In this document: positions 1-11,902 of the stretch, piece by piece
Layout of the letters: every line of letters begins with the position of its first letter
How positions within the stretch are numbered: position 1 is the first letter of the stretch
The notes under the pieces: model-generated
What the model was told of the DNA's origin: nothing
The model's database searches: none
What the model saw: the letters and a program-made list of their open reading frames with translations, nothing else
DNA from: Thalassotalea sediminis
GTDB taxonomy: Bacteria > Pseudomonadota > Gammaproteobacteria > Enterobacterales > Alteromonadaceae
Reading direction: 5' to 3'
Length of the DNA stretch: 64,000 bases
NCBI RefSeq assembly: GCF_030295915.1
Contig: NZ_AP027361.1
Location: 496,001-560,000, forward strand
Translations under genes and position numbers: made by a program

Positions 1-770
1 GTGATACTTTCAACAGTATTAATACCCATACGCCTTTCTATACGGCGAACGATGGTTTTTCCTTTATAATGGCTAAAATCTATATCACTTTTAGCTTTTA
101 AAAGGTTATAAATATCTGATAACGCATGTTCTATACTTTTATCGGGATCGACAGCTATTTCTTCGCCGGAGACTATGATGTTACTGGTGTAATTGATGAT
201 CTTTGTCATCATCTGGTCAGCTGATTCGACAATGTCTGAAAAACCCGTTTTAACTGCGTTAAAAGGCATACCATCAAAGGCTGCATCAGATGGTTCTTGA
301 ACGACCACTAAGCCGCCGACGTCTTTAATGGCTTGAATGCCTCTGGAGCCATCACTACCGGTACCCGATAGAATGACAGCAATAGCGTGATTCTGTTGAT
401 CTTCTGCGAGCGAGCGGAAGAATGCATCTATGGGGAAATTACCACCAGGATTTTCCATTTGTTCTACTAGCAACACGCTTCCTTCGGCAAGTAATACGTT
501 TTTTCGCGGCGGTGCTAAATAAATATGATTCGCTTGAACGCGTGTTCCATCTTCCAATTTAGAGATGGGGATCTCTGTATATCGCGCGAGTAATTCTGGC
601 ATCATACTTTTAAAGTCAGGCGATAAGTGTTGAATAATTATAAAGACATGACCGGTATCAGGTTCAATGTTATGCACAAATGAACGCAGTGCTTCAAGCC
701 CACCTGCAGAAGCGCCTATACCAATATAGTAGTTGGGTTGCGTTATGTTATTTGTGTTCGTTACGTCCAT
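1..770 (-). CDS. CheB/CheR-type chemotaxis methylesterase/methyltransferase fusion (5' part only)
   Basis: This is the N-terminal 256 residues of a longer protein that runs off the window. Residues 14 to about 190 form a CheB methylesterase domain: the nucleophile is Ser21 in GIGASAGG, His48 follows in IQHLSP, and Asp140 lies in GTGSDGSRG, so the catalytic triad looks complete. No receiver domain precedes it. From about residue 215 a CheR-like N-terminal segment begins (HYKGKTIVRRIERRMGI), which marks the CheB-CheR fusion family that often carries PAS and kinase modules further on. Substrates would be glutamate residues of chemoreceptors. The ATG follows the GGDEF-EAL gene by 20 bp, so the two are probably cotranscribed. 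The family is clear; the full architecture is unknown. Confidence 0.9.
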   Translation of the reverse strand, partial: MDVTNTNNITQPNYYIGIGASAGGLEALRSFVHNIEPDTGHVFIIIQHLSPDFKSMMPELLARYTEIPISKLEDGTRVQANHIYLAPPRKNVLLAEGSVLLVEQMENPGGNFPIDAFFRSLAEDQQNHAIAVILSGTGSDGSRGIQAIKDVGGLVVVQEPSDAAFDGMPFNAVKTGFSDIVESADQMMTKIINYTSNIIVSGEEIAVDPDKSIEHALSDIYNLLKAKSDIDFSHYKGKTIVRRIERRMGINTVESI

Positions 771-790
771 TAATCATTCCTATCATGTTC

Positions 791-3418
791 TTAACCGGTG
801 TATTGGTTAAAGAGGGCTTCTACTTCCTTGGCAGGCATAGGCTTATTATAAAAATAGCCTTGGCCAATAGCGCATTTCATTAAAATCAGTTCATCAAGTA
901 TTGCTTGGCTTTCGATGCCTTCGGCAACAATATCAATATTTAGTGCCTTAGCCATGGCGATAACTGCTTTGGTAATTTCTCGATCGTTATCATCATTAAG
1001 AATGTCATTAATAAAGCTTCGATCTATTTTAATTTCGCCAATAGGGTAATTTTTTAAGTGACTTAATGATGAATAGCCAGTGCCAAAATCATCAAGGGCA
1101 ATTTTTATGTGACAATTGGCGAGTTCTTTTAAAATAAAGTTTACTTCTTTGTTGTCTTGCAACAAGGTGGTTTCGGTGATTTCGAGTACAAGATTATGCC
1201 CGCGTAAGTGATTGTCATCAATACATTTTAAAATGAATTTGATTAAATCAGGGTCTGTAAATTGCTTCGGACTTAAATTAACCGCCATTGCAACATCGTT
1301 TGACAGTTTGCCAGCCTTAATCCAACGTGCTAATTGCGTTAAGGCTTGTTTAATTACTCGCCGACCCGTTGGTACAATTAGGCCGATTTCTTCTAACATT
1401 GGGATAAATTGATCTGGCGGTATGATCGTATTGTCGTGTTTTCGCCATCGGAGTAACGCTTCTAAGCCAACGATTTTTTGAGAATTGTTATCAATTTGCA
1501 ATTGATAAAACAATTCAAACTCATTTTGACTAACTGCACGGTGCAAGTTATTGCCCATCTCAAGTCGGTCTCGTGAGGTTTTATCAAGGTTCGAGGAATA
1601 ATATTGTACCGTGTTCCTGCCCATATCCTTGGCATGATACATAGCAATGTCAGCTTGTTTCATTAGTTGTGTGCTGGTTGTTTTTTGTCCCGCCACTGCA
1701 AAGCATATACCGATACTTGCTGAAATAAATACTTCTTCTGATTCGATAATGAAAGGCTTGTTAAGGGCGTTAAGTATTTTATTAGCAACTGCTGAAGCAA
1801 CTTCTGAATCTTGTAGCTGCTCTAATACAACAATAAATTCATCCCCCCCTAACCTGGCTAGAAAGTCTTCTTTGCGCAAAACTTTTAGAATTCTTGTTGA
1901 AACCAGTACTAAAAGCTTATCTCCAGCATCGTGGCCCATGGTATCATTAACGTTTTTAAAACCATCTAAATCCATACTGAGCATTGCCATTGCACCCCTA
2001 CGTTCAACGCGTTCTAGTGAGTTAGCAAGTCTATTTGTTAATGCCAATCTATTGGGAAGCTTGGTGAGGTGATCTGTTTCAGCAATGTCGCGCAACCGCT
2101 CTTCAGTATTATGATGAAAAGTATTGTCAACTATTGAAGCGATAAAACCAGAAAGGTTTCCTTGCATGTCAAATAAAGGGCGAGCTTCGAAATGTATCCA
2201 TAGCTCTTGCTCATAATTGGTAAAAATACTACCTTCAAATTCAAATGTTTGGTGACAATTTAGTGATTCGTAAAGGCCTGATAAAATTGACTCTGCTTGG
2301 TCGTTACTAAAGAGTTGAGTCCAATTTAATCTTTCGACATCCTTGCGCTCTACGCCTAATGTTTCTAACCATTTATTATTAACGTAACGGGTGTGCCAAT
2401 TTTCGTCTGTTTGTAAAATGCCGATCGGTACTAACTCTGAAAGCGCTTTAAAACGTGCAAGTTCTAATTCATATTGATTCTGTACTGCTTGTTCATCACG
2501 TATATCGTGCATCAATACGAGAATGCGAACCTCTCCTTCTTCGACAATTTTCACAATACTACAAGCGAGTTCTAACTCGACATTTTCTTGTGTTCTAAAT
2601 GTTAAGTACTGTTTATTTGCTTGCCCGATATGCTGATACCCTAAAGCCATTTTTAACTTGTGTTTATGCTTGTCATGGTCAGTAATGATTTTGCTGATAT
2701 TTTTATTAATTAATTGTGAATTTTCGTAATTTAACAACGATTCAAGGGCTGGGTTGATACGTGCAATATTAAGATCTTTCTTGAGTACTAACACAGGATT
2801 TGGTGAAAGTGTTTCTAATATTGAATAATTATGTTTATAGCTCTGTTCTTGTGATGAAAGTTGCTTTATTGCTACCGGTTTAATTTTCAGCATGCGCCGA
2901 ACATGATTTAGCGCATTAAACAGCGGTATATATCGACTCACTTGATTAACATGATATGGCGCCTCAGCATCAAATAAAACAAACATGGCAATTGGCTTGT
3001 CTATATCGTGTACTGGCATCATTATCGCCTGATGATGATGTTTGTCATTCGGGCTTAGTTCTTCTAATAACGACTTATCATGGATAACAGTGGGTGAATT
3101 GGCAACATAGGCTTTATATACCGACTTTGACTTAGCCGTTATTGATAGGTTATGAGATCGTGGTAACTGGTTAATACCTTTGTGCGTATTTGTAACGGCT
3201 GAAATTTTCTCAAAATAGGGGGTGCGATTTTCGTCAAAAGTTAATTGAAAGGCGACTGTGAATTCAGAAGCAGAAAGCTCACATAGCAGTTCAGTGACGA
3301 GTTGTATCAGCTGCTTTTCTGACTGTAAGTGTTGTAATTTATTATGGATGCGATCAACAGCGATACGTAACATAGTATCTTTGCGTCGCGCACTGTTTTC
3401 AAAAAGCTGTATATCCAT
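791..3418 (-). CDS. GAF-PAS-PAS-GGDEF-EAL cyclic-di-GMP signalling protein
   Basis: This is a soluble 875-residue sensor and c-di-GMP turnover protein with no obvious membrane segment. A GAF-like region covers roughly residues 20-180, two PAS domains lie near 200-310 and 330-445, a GGDEF domain near 460-620 and an EAL domain near 630-870. GGDEF is intact at 524-528, so cyclase activity is plausible. EAL is intact at 653-655 (EALLRW), with the later NLSPKQF, EITET, DDFGTGYSSL and KIDRSF motifs, so phosphodiesterase activity is also plausible. Which activity dominates cannot be read from sequence. It is the first gene of a probable two-gene unit with the CheB/CheR fusion, which suggests a link between chemoreceptor adaptation and c-di-GMP. 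Confidence 0.92.
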   Translation of the reverse strand: MDIQLFENSARRKDTMLRIAVDRIHNKLQHLQSEKQLIQLVTELLCELSASEFTVAFQLTFDENRTPYFEKISAVTNTHKGINQLPRSHNLSITAKSKSVYKAYVANSPTVIHDKSLLEELSPNDKHHHQAIMMPVHDIDKPIAMFVLFDAEAPYHVNQVSRYIPLFNALNHVRRMLKIKPVAIKQLSSQEQSYKHNYSILETLSPNPVLVLKKDLNIARINPALESLLNYENSQLINKNISKIITDHDKHKHKLKMALGYQHIGQANKQYLTFRTQENVELELACSIVKIVEEGEVRILVLMHDIRDEQAVQNQYELELARFKALSELVPIGILQTDENWHTRYVNNKWLETLGVERKDVERLNWTQLFSNDQAESILSGLYESLNCHQTFEFEGSIFTNYEQELWIHFEARPLFDMQGNLSGFIASIVDNTFHHNTEERLRDIAETDHLTKLPNRLALTNRLANSLERVERRGAMAMLSMDLDGFKNVNDTMGHDAGDKLLVLVSTRILKVLRKEDFLARLGGDEFIVVLEQLQDSEVASAVANKILNALNKPFIIESEEVFISASIGICFAVAGQKTTSTQLMKQADIAMYHAKDMGRNTVQYYSSNLDKTSRDRLEMGNNLHRAVSQNEFELFYQLQIDNNSQKIVGLEALLRWRKHDNTIIPPDQFIPMLEEIGLIVPTGRRVIKQALTQLARWIKAGKLSNDVAMAVNLSPKQFTDPDLIKFILKCIDDNHLRGHNLVLEITETTLLQDNKEVNFILKELANCHIKIALDDFGTGYSSLSHLKNYPIGEIKIDRSFINDILNDDNDREITKAVIAMAKALNIDIVAEGIESQAILDELILMKCAIGQGYFYNKPMPAKEVEALFNQYTG

Positions 3419-3940
3419 ATCGTCATCCTAACAGTCTACCTGAGTTTAATACGAGATAGTGTCTTGTTTATTGCCCTCAATATAAAAGAACGATTTATAC
3501 CAATTCGATTAAATATTTGACCAACTTAGAGCTTCATTAGCGTATTGAGAACAAGCTAAATAATTTAAGCATAGTCACTCTATGGTTCGATTATTTAATA
3601 TTCAACTATAGTAAAAATTCACGCAAATAGTTTGTTTTAGCTCTATTTTAATTAAGCGCTTTTTGCATTAAATGTTCAGGTTTACTTGTAGCCTAACATT
3701 TTCGAATAATGAATGTAATCAATTGTGTTTTTAATAAATTGGTATAGCCAAGCATTCTTATCTTTTGTAAAACAAAGAGTTGCGTGGAGTATGCTTTGGA
3801 AATATGCGGCTTGTTAGATACAATATTGAAACGAACATTTACATTCGATGATTTAATATAAACAACTTTTTGATCATTTGTTGCCACTATATATGTACAG
3901 CACGTGCGGTGTTGCTTATTTAAAAGAGTGGAGTGTATTT
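3419..3940. other. Intergenic region, mostly filled by a MITE-like repeat
   Basis: About 520 bases lie between two divergent genes. The central 250 bases are the inverted-repeat element described separately. The short open frames on either strand are AT-rich, lack ribosome sites and look accidental. The right edge must hold the promoter and leader of the DUF3718 gene; a purine-rich stretch at 3924-3934 serves as its ribosome site. Confidence 0.6.
3496..3746. repeat. MITE-like element with TATACCAATT termini
   Basis: TATACCAATT at 3496-3505 and its inverted copy AATTGGTATA at 3737-3746 bound a non-coding, AT-rich segment of about 250 bp. Inside, TTAGAGCT near 3527 and TAGCTCTA near 3636 form another inverted pair. 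Elements with TATACCAATT ends and an internal block like the one here around AGTCACTCTATGG are, to my recollection, scattered in Colwellia and related genomes. The right third looks diverged or carries extra sequence. No transposase is encoded. Copy number elsewhere in the genome cannot be seen from this window. Confidence 0.55.
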
Positions 3941-4273
3941 ATGTTTATCAAAAAAGTACTATTAGCGTCGGTTATGGTTTCTGGGGTTGTTGCAACAGCC
4001 CAAGCTGAAAAGCTAACAGCATCTGATGGCACAATTGAAACGAGTTTATGTATGGCAGCTGTTAATGGCAATAGGGCCGTTATGCATAACCAAATAAAGG
4101 CTTCAGGCTATTCAAAACAATTCGTTGCTAAAAATGTTGAGTGTAATGGAGAAAATATTTTAGCATTTGTTGAAAAACACGGTAAAAGATCTGACATCAT
4201 GATCAACATGATTGATCGTGGTGAGCGTGATGTGTCAATTACAGATATAGCAAAGAACTCACTTGAGAAATAG
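3941..4273 (+). CDS. DUF3718-type small periplasmic protein
   Basis: The product is a 110-residue exported protein of unknown function. Residues 1-22 are a signal peptide with a Lys-Lys n-region, a hydrophobic core and a likely cleavage after AQA. The mature part of about 88 residues has two cysteines, Cys37 in the motif LCMAAVNGNR and Cys68 in VECNGEN, that could form a disulphide; this pattern is that of DUF3718 proteins of Alteromonadales. The ATG at 3941 was chosen over an in-frame start 63 bases upstream because the signal peptide begins here and a GAGTGGAG ribosome site lies just ahead. It stands alone, convergent with the DUF1338 gene. Confidence 0.75.
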   Translation: MFIKKVLLASVMVSGVVATAQAEKLTASDGTIETSLCMAAVNGNRAVMHNQIKASGYSKQFVAKNVECNGENILAFVEKHGKRSDIMINMIDRGERDVSITDIAKNSLEK

Positions 4274-4313
4274 CCGGTGAGGTTTCAACTACAGGTAAAT
4301 GCTGCAATAATGG

Positions 4314-4353
4314 GTTGAACAGCTCAACGTAAGAGTATTTTGAGCTGTTCAAC
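4314..4353. terminator. Convergent-gene hairpin (14-bp perfect stem)
   Basis: GTTGAACAGCTCAA at 4314-4327 is exactly complementary to 4340-4353, leaving a 12-base loop. It lies between the stops of the DUF3718 gene and the DUF1338 gene, so it probably ends or protects transcripts from both sides. There is no clear T-run, so it may not be a classical intrinsic terminator. Confidence 0.6.
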
Positions 4354-4367
4354 GTATTGCTATTGTG

Positions 4368-5168
4368 TTAGCTAGTTGTGTTGGTGCTTTCAAAAATTTT
4401 GTCTGCAGATGCAGCAACAAATCCTGTATAAAGTTCACCATTATCTAATGGATAGCGTTTAGCGAATTCATAAAAACAAGAAGGAATTTCGACGGTTTTA
4501 TCGGTAAATTCGACTTTCGCTTTGTCAGCCATTGTCGAAGACTGTTCAAGTTTGACTTCAGCATCACCTTTGATTTCACCACCTGATGCGTTTAATGCGA
4601 ATCCTGCATCTTTCAACGCCTGATTAACGTCTTCGATGTTATCAAAATTTTCTAGGTAGTTAATACTTACCGTAAAATGGTTTGCTCGATAGCCCCACGC
4701 GGATAACCATGCAGCATACTCACTTTCTGCAAGCAATGTTTGATAATCATCGTAGCTTAACGGCCAGTGCTTTCCTGAATAAAGTAATTCGGGCGTTGCA
4801 ACAATAGATGGGTCAATATTATCAATAACTTTGTTAATAATGGTTTGAACTTTCGGTGAAAACTCTTCCACAAGTAATTCACTAATAAACACTTTAGGCA
4901 AGGTGTCATCTTGGTGTTCAAAGTGTTTTGCATAAAGCTTTTTGGCTTCAAAGTGATATTCGCCACACTCTTTGTAACCCAGCGCTAATAAGTGTTGTGC
5001 CAACTTATCAATGTTTACTTTTTCATGATTAAATGTGCGATAAGCAACATGATCATTTATCACATCATTGCCAGACCCTAATAACTGGTGGATCTTTTCA
5101 GCTGACGGAGTTACTTGTAAATAATTTTGCCAAATATTATTGAATAATTGTTTAACTTCAACGCTCAT
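4368..5168 (-). CDS. DUF1338 protein, 2-oxoadipate dioxygenase/decarboxylase family (HglS/YdcJ-like)
   Basis: This 266-residue protein belongs to the DUF1338 family. Characterised members are Fe(II)-dependent enzymes that convert 2-oxoadipate to 2-hydroxyglutarate in lysine breakdown. The family's iron ligands can be placed: a His in DHVAYRTF near residue 40, a His in ANHFTVSINYL near residue 175, and a Glu in GELYTGFV near residue 248. It is shorter than the roughly 450-residue Pseudomonas enzyme. ATG 5168 is preferred to the in-frame GTG 12 bases upstream because GTGAGA then sits as ribosome site. It is last in the ast operon, 109 bp after astD with a strong stem-loop between. Its role there is not established; the substrate is inferred from the family only. 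Confidence 0.82.
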   Translation of the reverse strand: MSVEVKQLFNNIWQNYLQVTPSAEKIHQLLGSGNDVINDHVAYRTFNHEKVNIDKLAQHLLALGYKECGEYHFEAKKLYAKHFEHQDDTLPKVFISELLVEEFSPKVQTIINKVIDNIDPSIVATPELLYSGKHWPLSYDDYQTLLAESEYAAWLSAWGYRANHFTVSINYLENFDNIEDVNQALKDAGFALNASGGEIKGDAEVKLEQSSTMADKAKVEFTDKTVEIPSCFYEFAKRYPLDNGELYTGFVAASADKIFESTNTTS

Positions 5169-5234
5169 GATATTTCTCACTACTTTGTGTTAGATGCTGA
5201 AAATAAAATATTGTTAATTAGCTTGTCTTTTTAA

Positions 5235-5269
5235 GTCAGCAGAAGCGCAATTATTGTGCAACTGCTGAC
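5235..5269. other. Intercistronic stem-loop between astD and the DUF1338 gene
   Basis: The 17-base arms 5235-5251 and 5253-5269 pair with an 8-bp perfect base (GTCAGCAG with CTGCTGAC), a small internal loop and a further paired top. No T-run follows on the minus strand. Between cistrons of one operon it is more likely an RNA-stabilising or processing structure than a full terminator. Confidence 0.55.
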
Positions 5270-5277
5270 AATGTTTC

Positions 5278-6789
<1,512 letters not shown>

Positions 6790-6804
6790 TTAGCGAGGGT
6801 GAAT

Positions 6805-7821
6805 TTAATTTTTAACTATTCTAATCCAGTCACCATCTGTGACATGTAAGCTTTCTGCAACCTGTGGTGATATAACTGCTTGCTTTGCGGTTTCACGTAA
6901 TAAAATTGGCGCTTGTACTGCTCTAAAGTCAGCAATTTTACTGTTGCACAAAATGTAATTGTTGCTGTTATCTACATCGCCAATAATCACTTGGCATCGC
7001 GAGCTTTCTTGAATTGAACGAATATCACGTATTTTTGCTTCAACAGTAGGACCTGCATCAAAAATATCTACATATCCACGACGACTAAAACCTTCTGCCT
7101 CTAATAGTCTTAGTGCAGGAACGGTTTTGTCATGTACTTTATCAATTACTTGTTGTGCATCTTTACTGAGTAAGCTGACATAGATAGGGTATTTGGGCAT
7201 TAGCTCTGCGATAAACTCTTTTTTACCAATACCGGTGAGATAGTCAGCGGTTGGAAAGTCCATCGAAAAGAAATGCTCTTCAAGCCAGTTCCAAAAGGGA
7301 GAACGGCCTTCATCATCAGATACGCCACGCATTTCCGCGATTACGGTATCTGAAAAACGTTCTAAATGTTCGGCAATAAAAAGAAAGCGCATGCGAGATA
7401 GAAAGCGTCCATTATTGTTTTTACGATGGCTTTCCGATAAAAACAAGGTGCAAATTTCTGTTGCGCCAGTGTAGTCATTGCATAGTGAAAGTGTTTCTAC
7501 AGTATTGTAGACATTGAGCTCTCGAGAGCTATGTACAACTTTACCTACGTGGTAATGGTAAAAAGCGTCTTCAAGACCTACGGCAGCTTCAATACCACTA
7601 GTTCCGACTACTTCTCCTGTTTCGCTATCTTCCATGACAAAAAGATAGCCTTCATTGCCAGGGGTGATTACGTCGCGATGAAAAGATGCTTCTGAGTGTG
7701 CAATTCGTTGTGAAAGTAGCTCTTCATTTACTGGTAAAGAGGTAAATCCATGGCCAGACTCTACGGCAATTTTGTGTAACGCATCGTAATCGTTATGTCG
7801 AATAGGGCGAATAATGATCAT
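6805..7821 (-). CDS. astA: Arginine N-succinyltransferase
   Basis: AstA transfers succinate from succinyl-CoA to the alpha-amino group of arginine and commits it to the succinylation pathway. The 338-residue protein starts with the typical MIIIRPIRHNDYDAL segment and contains the conserved stretches FLSESHRKNNNGRFLSRMRFLF and FDAGPTVEAKI, consistent with the GNAT-related AstA fold. It is a single-gene homomeric type rather than the paired AruF/AruG of pseudomonads. It sits between astC (52 bp gap containing an imperfect stem-loop) and astD (57 bp gap). AstB, the next enzyme, is not in the window and must be elsewhere. Confidence 0.96.
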   Translation of the reverse strand: MIIIRPIRHNDYDALHKIAVESGHGFTSLPVNEELLSQRIAHSEASFHRDVITPGNEGYLFVMEDSETGEVVGTSGIEAAVGLEDAFYHYHVGKVVHSSRELNVYNTVETLSLCNDYTGATEICTLFLSESHRKNNNGRFLSRMRFLFIAEHLERFSDTVIAEMRGVSDDEGRSPFWNWLEEHFFSMDFPTADYLTGIGKKEFIAELMPKYPIYVSLLSKDAQQVIDKVHDKTVPALRLLEAEGFSRRGYVDIFDAGPTVEAKIRDIRSIQESSRCQVIIGDVDNSNNYILCNSKIADFRAVQAPILLRETAKQAVISPQVAESLHVTDGDWIRIVKN

Positions 7822-7841
7822 AATTACTTCTCAACGTGGAT

Positions 7842-7865
7842 GGGTCTCTCATCGCTGAGAAACCC
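7842..7865. other. Intercistronic stem-loop between astC and astA
   Basis: GGGTCTCTCA at 7842-7851 pairs with TGAGAAACCC at 7856-7865 around a TCGC loop, with one internal mismatch. There is no T-run. It sits inside the operon, so differential stability of the astC and astA messages is a possible role. Confidence 0.4.
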
Positions 7866-7873
7866 TTCAAAAG

Positions 7874-9597
<1,724 letters not shown>

Positions 9598-10746
9598 TTA
9601 GTGATTAAAGGTGAGTTTAATGTGATCTATGTCTGTTTTTTTCAAATGAGCTATTTCTGCTTTAGTGAGCTTTACGCTACTTAGCAAAGATTTTGCTTCG
9701 GATGACGATATCATTTCGTCTGCTGCTAAGTTGCGATACATAACATAAGCTTTAGCTTTTGCGACTAATTTTGCTATATCGGTCATAGCGCTAAAATCGT
9801 CAGTATAGGCAAGATCAAAGACTGGCTCAGTAATCATTAATCTATCAAAACGCATCAGTTCTACAAGATCCGCACTTACTGTTGCGCTTCTGCTAATAAG
9901 TTGCTGGTGTAATAACTCGGGTGACAGGTCAAACTCAACCAGGACGTCATGTAATCGCTTATCTTTGTTGTCAAAGGCGTCTTTTAATGCCTCTTTATGT
10001 AAATCATTGTATATTTGTATGAAGCAACGGGTAACCGCCATTAGGCCTATGTTGCTAAACATACCAGCTGAAAATGCGGTAAATGTATCTTGGTGATGAA
10101 ACTTTGCTAGTGCTTGAGACGCTAACGCTATAGTAACCGCATCATTCCACAGTTTCCTTTTCATTAAACCAAATGGTGAAGTACTGGTAGGAAGCCAGTG
10201 TTTTAACATGAAAGTTGGCATTACCAATTTAAGGTTTTCTAACCCAACATAAGTTAATGCTAAATTTGGTTCGGTAACTTGTACATCTGCCCGCTTTCTA
10301 TATTGTGGTTTGTTCACCAGGTTAACGAGTTCATCCGCTAACCAAGGCAGTGAATTTACCAGTGGTGCAATACGCTTAACCGAAGCCGCTTTTACTGCGA
10401 GTATTTCCATAATGTCGGGCGCAGCATCTTCAATTTGCAGCACATCAGTATATAAACTTTCCTTTTGATCAAAGGCATTGTTAACATGCGTGTTTACTGT
10501 GGTAAAAAACTTACTCATCATTTGGTGCTTAAAGTGATTTTTACCATGTTCTTCGATAAGACGTTCTTGCTTGGCTTTCTCTTCTACAGCCAGTAACTCT
10601 CGACGTCGGTTTTCTTGTTCGCTGTTTTGTTTGGAAATAACTGACGTGATCGTATGATCGCTATCTACGTATTCTTTGCCAATTGTTAGCGCAATAGCTT
10701 TTTGGTAAATCGGGGCAATGTTGTCGTTATTTTCAAATAATTTCAT
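9598..10746 (-). CDS. HDOD-domain signalling protein
   Basis: A 382-residue soluble protein. Residues 1-105 are charged and probably helical (ENRRRELLAVEEKAKQERL), and about 115-310 look like an HDOD domain, including the typical LTYVGLENLKLVMP helix-turn segment. The HD catalytic dyad is absent, as expected of HDOD proteins, which are non-enzymatic modules found with chemotaxis and c-di-GMP networks. No output domain is attached. It lies 72 bp after pabA on the same strand and 500 bp before astC. Its partner is unknown. The family call is good; the function is open. Confidence 0.75.
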   Translation of the reverse strand: MKLFENNDNIAPIYQKAIALTIGKEYVDSDHTITSVISKQNSEQENRRRELLAVEEKAKQERLIEEHGKNHFKHQMMSKFFTTVNTHVNNAFDQKESLYTDVLQIEDAAPDIMEILAVKAASVKRIAPLVNSLPWLADELVNLVNKPQYRKRADVQVTEPNLALTYVGLENLKLVMPTFMLKHWLPTSTSPFGLMKRKLWNDAVTIALASQALAKFHHQDTFTAFSAGMFSNIGLMAVTRCFIQIYNDLHKEALKDAFDNKDKRLHDVLVEFDLSPELLHQQLISRSATVSADLVELMRFDRLMITEPVFDLAYTDDFSAMTDIAKLVAKAKAYVMYRNLAADEMISSSEAKSLLSSVKLTKAEIAHLKKTDIDHIKLTFNH

Positions 10747-10818
10747 TAGATATCTAGCGTTAAATATGACTGATGGTTTTCGATGTGCATTGTTAGGGTA
10801 ACGTTTAATTTTATCTAT

Positions 10819-11418
10819 TTAAATACAATTATAGTGAGAGTATTGAGAAATAAAATTATTTAATAACTGATGTCCTTGTTCAGTCATTACTGATTCTGGG
10901 TGAAACTGTACGCTTACAATGGGGAAGTCCCGATGTGCGAGCCCCATTATTTCTTTAACTTCACCTTGACTATTTTCTGTCCAAGCTGTTATCTCCAGCA
11001 TAGACGGTAAGGTGGCAATATCAACAATCAATGAATGGTACCTAGTTACGGTTAACGGTTGATTTAAATTGAAAAAGACTGATTTTTGTTGGTGGTGAAC
11101 TTGGCTTGTTTTACCATGCATGACTTGCGTTGCCTTGATGACATTTGCACCAAAAACTTGAGCAATGCATTGATGGCCTAAACAAACACCTAAAATAGGC
11201 ACTTTTCCAGCGAAGTGTTCAACAACTTTTAAGGATATGCCTGCTTTATCTGGATCGCAGGGGCCAGGTGAAATTACAATATACTTGGGTGCTAACTTTT
11301 CGATTTCCTTAAGCGTAATTTCGTCGTTGCGAAAGGCAATAACTTCTTGTCCAAGTGACTGAAAATAATGAACAAGATTGAAAGTAAAAGAATCGTAATT
11401 GTCGATCATTAATAACAC
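10819..11418 (-). CDS. pabA: Aminodeoxychorismate synthase, glutaminase component
   Basis: This is the glutamine amidotransferase subunit that feeds ammonia to PabB for 4-amino-4-deoxychorismate in folate synthesis. The 199 residues form a class-I amidotransferase: [16 protein letters not shown] at the start, nucleophile Cys in GVCLGHQC near residue 79, and His-Glu in VQFHPES near residue 172. It could also serve anthranilate synthase as TrpG; the position next to the astC/argD-type gene favours pabA, as in E. coli. The start is GTG at 11418 or, three codons in, ATG at 11409; neither has a strong ribosome site. Confidence 0.88.
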   Translation of the reverse strand: MLLMIDNYDSFTFNLVHYFQSLGQEVIAFRNDEITLKEIEKLAPKYIVISPGPCDPDKAGISLKVVEHFAGKVPILGVCLGHQCIAQVFGANVIKATQVMHGKTSQVHHQQKSVFFNLNQPLTVTRYHSLIVDIATLPSMLEITAWTENSQGEVKEIMGLAHRDFPIVSVQFHPESVMTEQGHQLLNNFISQYSHYNCI

Positions 11419-11536
11419 GAAAATAGGCCCTGTCGTTACTAGCGTTATGGTATGCGAGGGCTATTCTAAAGTGATAGCCTCGACAATTCATCAACTATTT
11501 TTGATCGTGCTAATGTGTAATGAACGTGTTATCACG

Positions 11537-11893
11537 TTATTTCATAAACTGACTGCCCTTTTGCATAGCGACGACACTAAATAAGGTTACTAACAAACAT
11601 AATGCCAGTGATTGAATCGTATTGCTTGGTATGTTTATCATCGATAAAGCAGCGTTTACATTAGCTTGCGAACTTAAAATAAATGTATCGTTAAGTGTTT
11701 GCAACAACGCAGTATTCTCTACAAATAGAAAGAGTACTATCGAAGACCCTATCATTGAAATAATCACGCTTACGACAAGAAAAATGCTTCGCCATTTTTG
11801 ATAGCGATAAATATCGTCCATTACTTGTTCAGTAAAATGATCATCGTTAACAGACGGCAACGGTTGTTTAAGAAGCTGTTCTATATTATCCAT
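11537..11893 (-). CDS. Putative membrane anti-sigma factor
   Basis: A 118-residue protein with two predicted membrane helices, about residues 36-58 and 92-110, after a cytosolic N-terminal segment of some 33 residues. It begins 9 bp after the stop of an ECF sigma gene, the usual place for the cognate anti-sigma factor. No zinc-binding HxxxCxxC motif or other recognisable anti-sigma domain is visible, so the role is inferred from position and topology only. The N-terminal segment with FTEQVMDDIYRYQKWR could be the sigma-binding helix. Confidence 0.55.
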   Translation of the reverse strand: MDNIEQLLKQPLPSVNDDHFTEQVMDDIYRYQKWRSIFLVVSVIISMIGSSIVLFLFVENTALLQTLNDTFILSSQANVNAALSMINIPSNTIQSLALCLLVTLFSVVAMQKGSQFMK

Positions 11894-11902
11894 GTTATCT
11901 CC

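Noticed and set aside
680..883. 67-codon plus-strand frame over the start of the CheB/CheR gene
   Set aside because: Antisense to two well-supported genes and unsupported by any recognisable feature.
3693..3887. 64-codon minus-strand frame next to the DUF3718 gene
   Set aside because: Overlaps the edge of the MITE-like repeat, has no ribosome site, and its composition is random-like.
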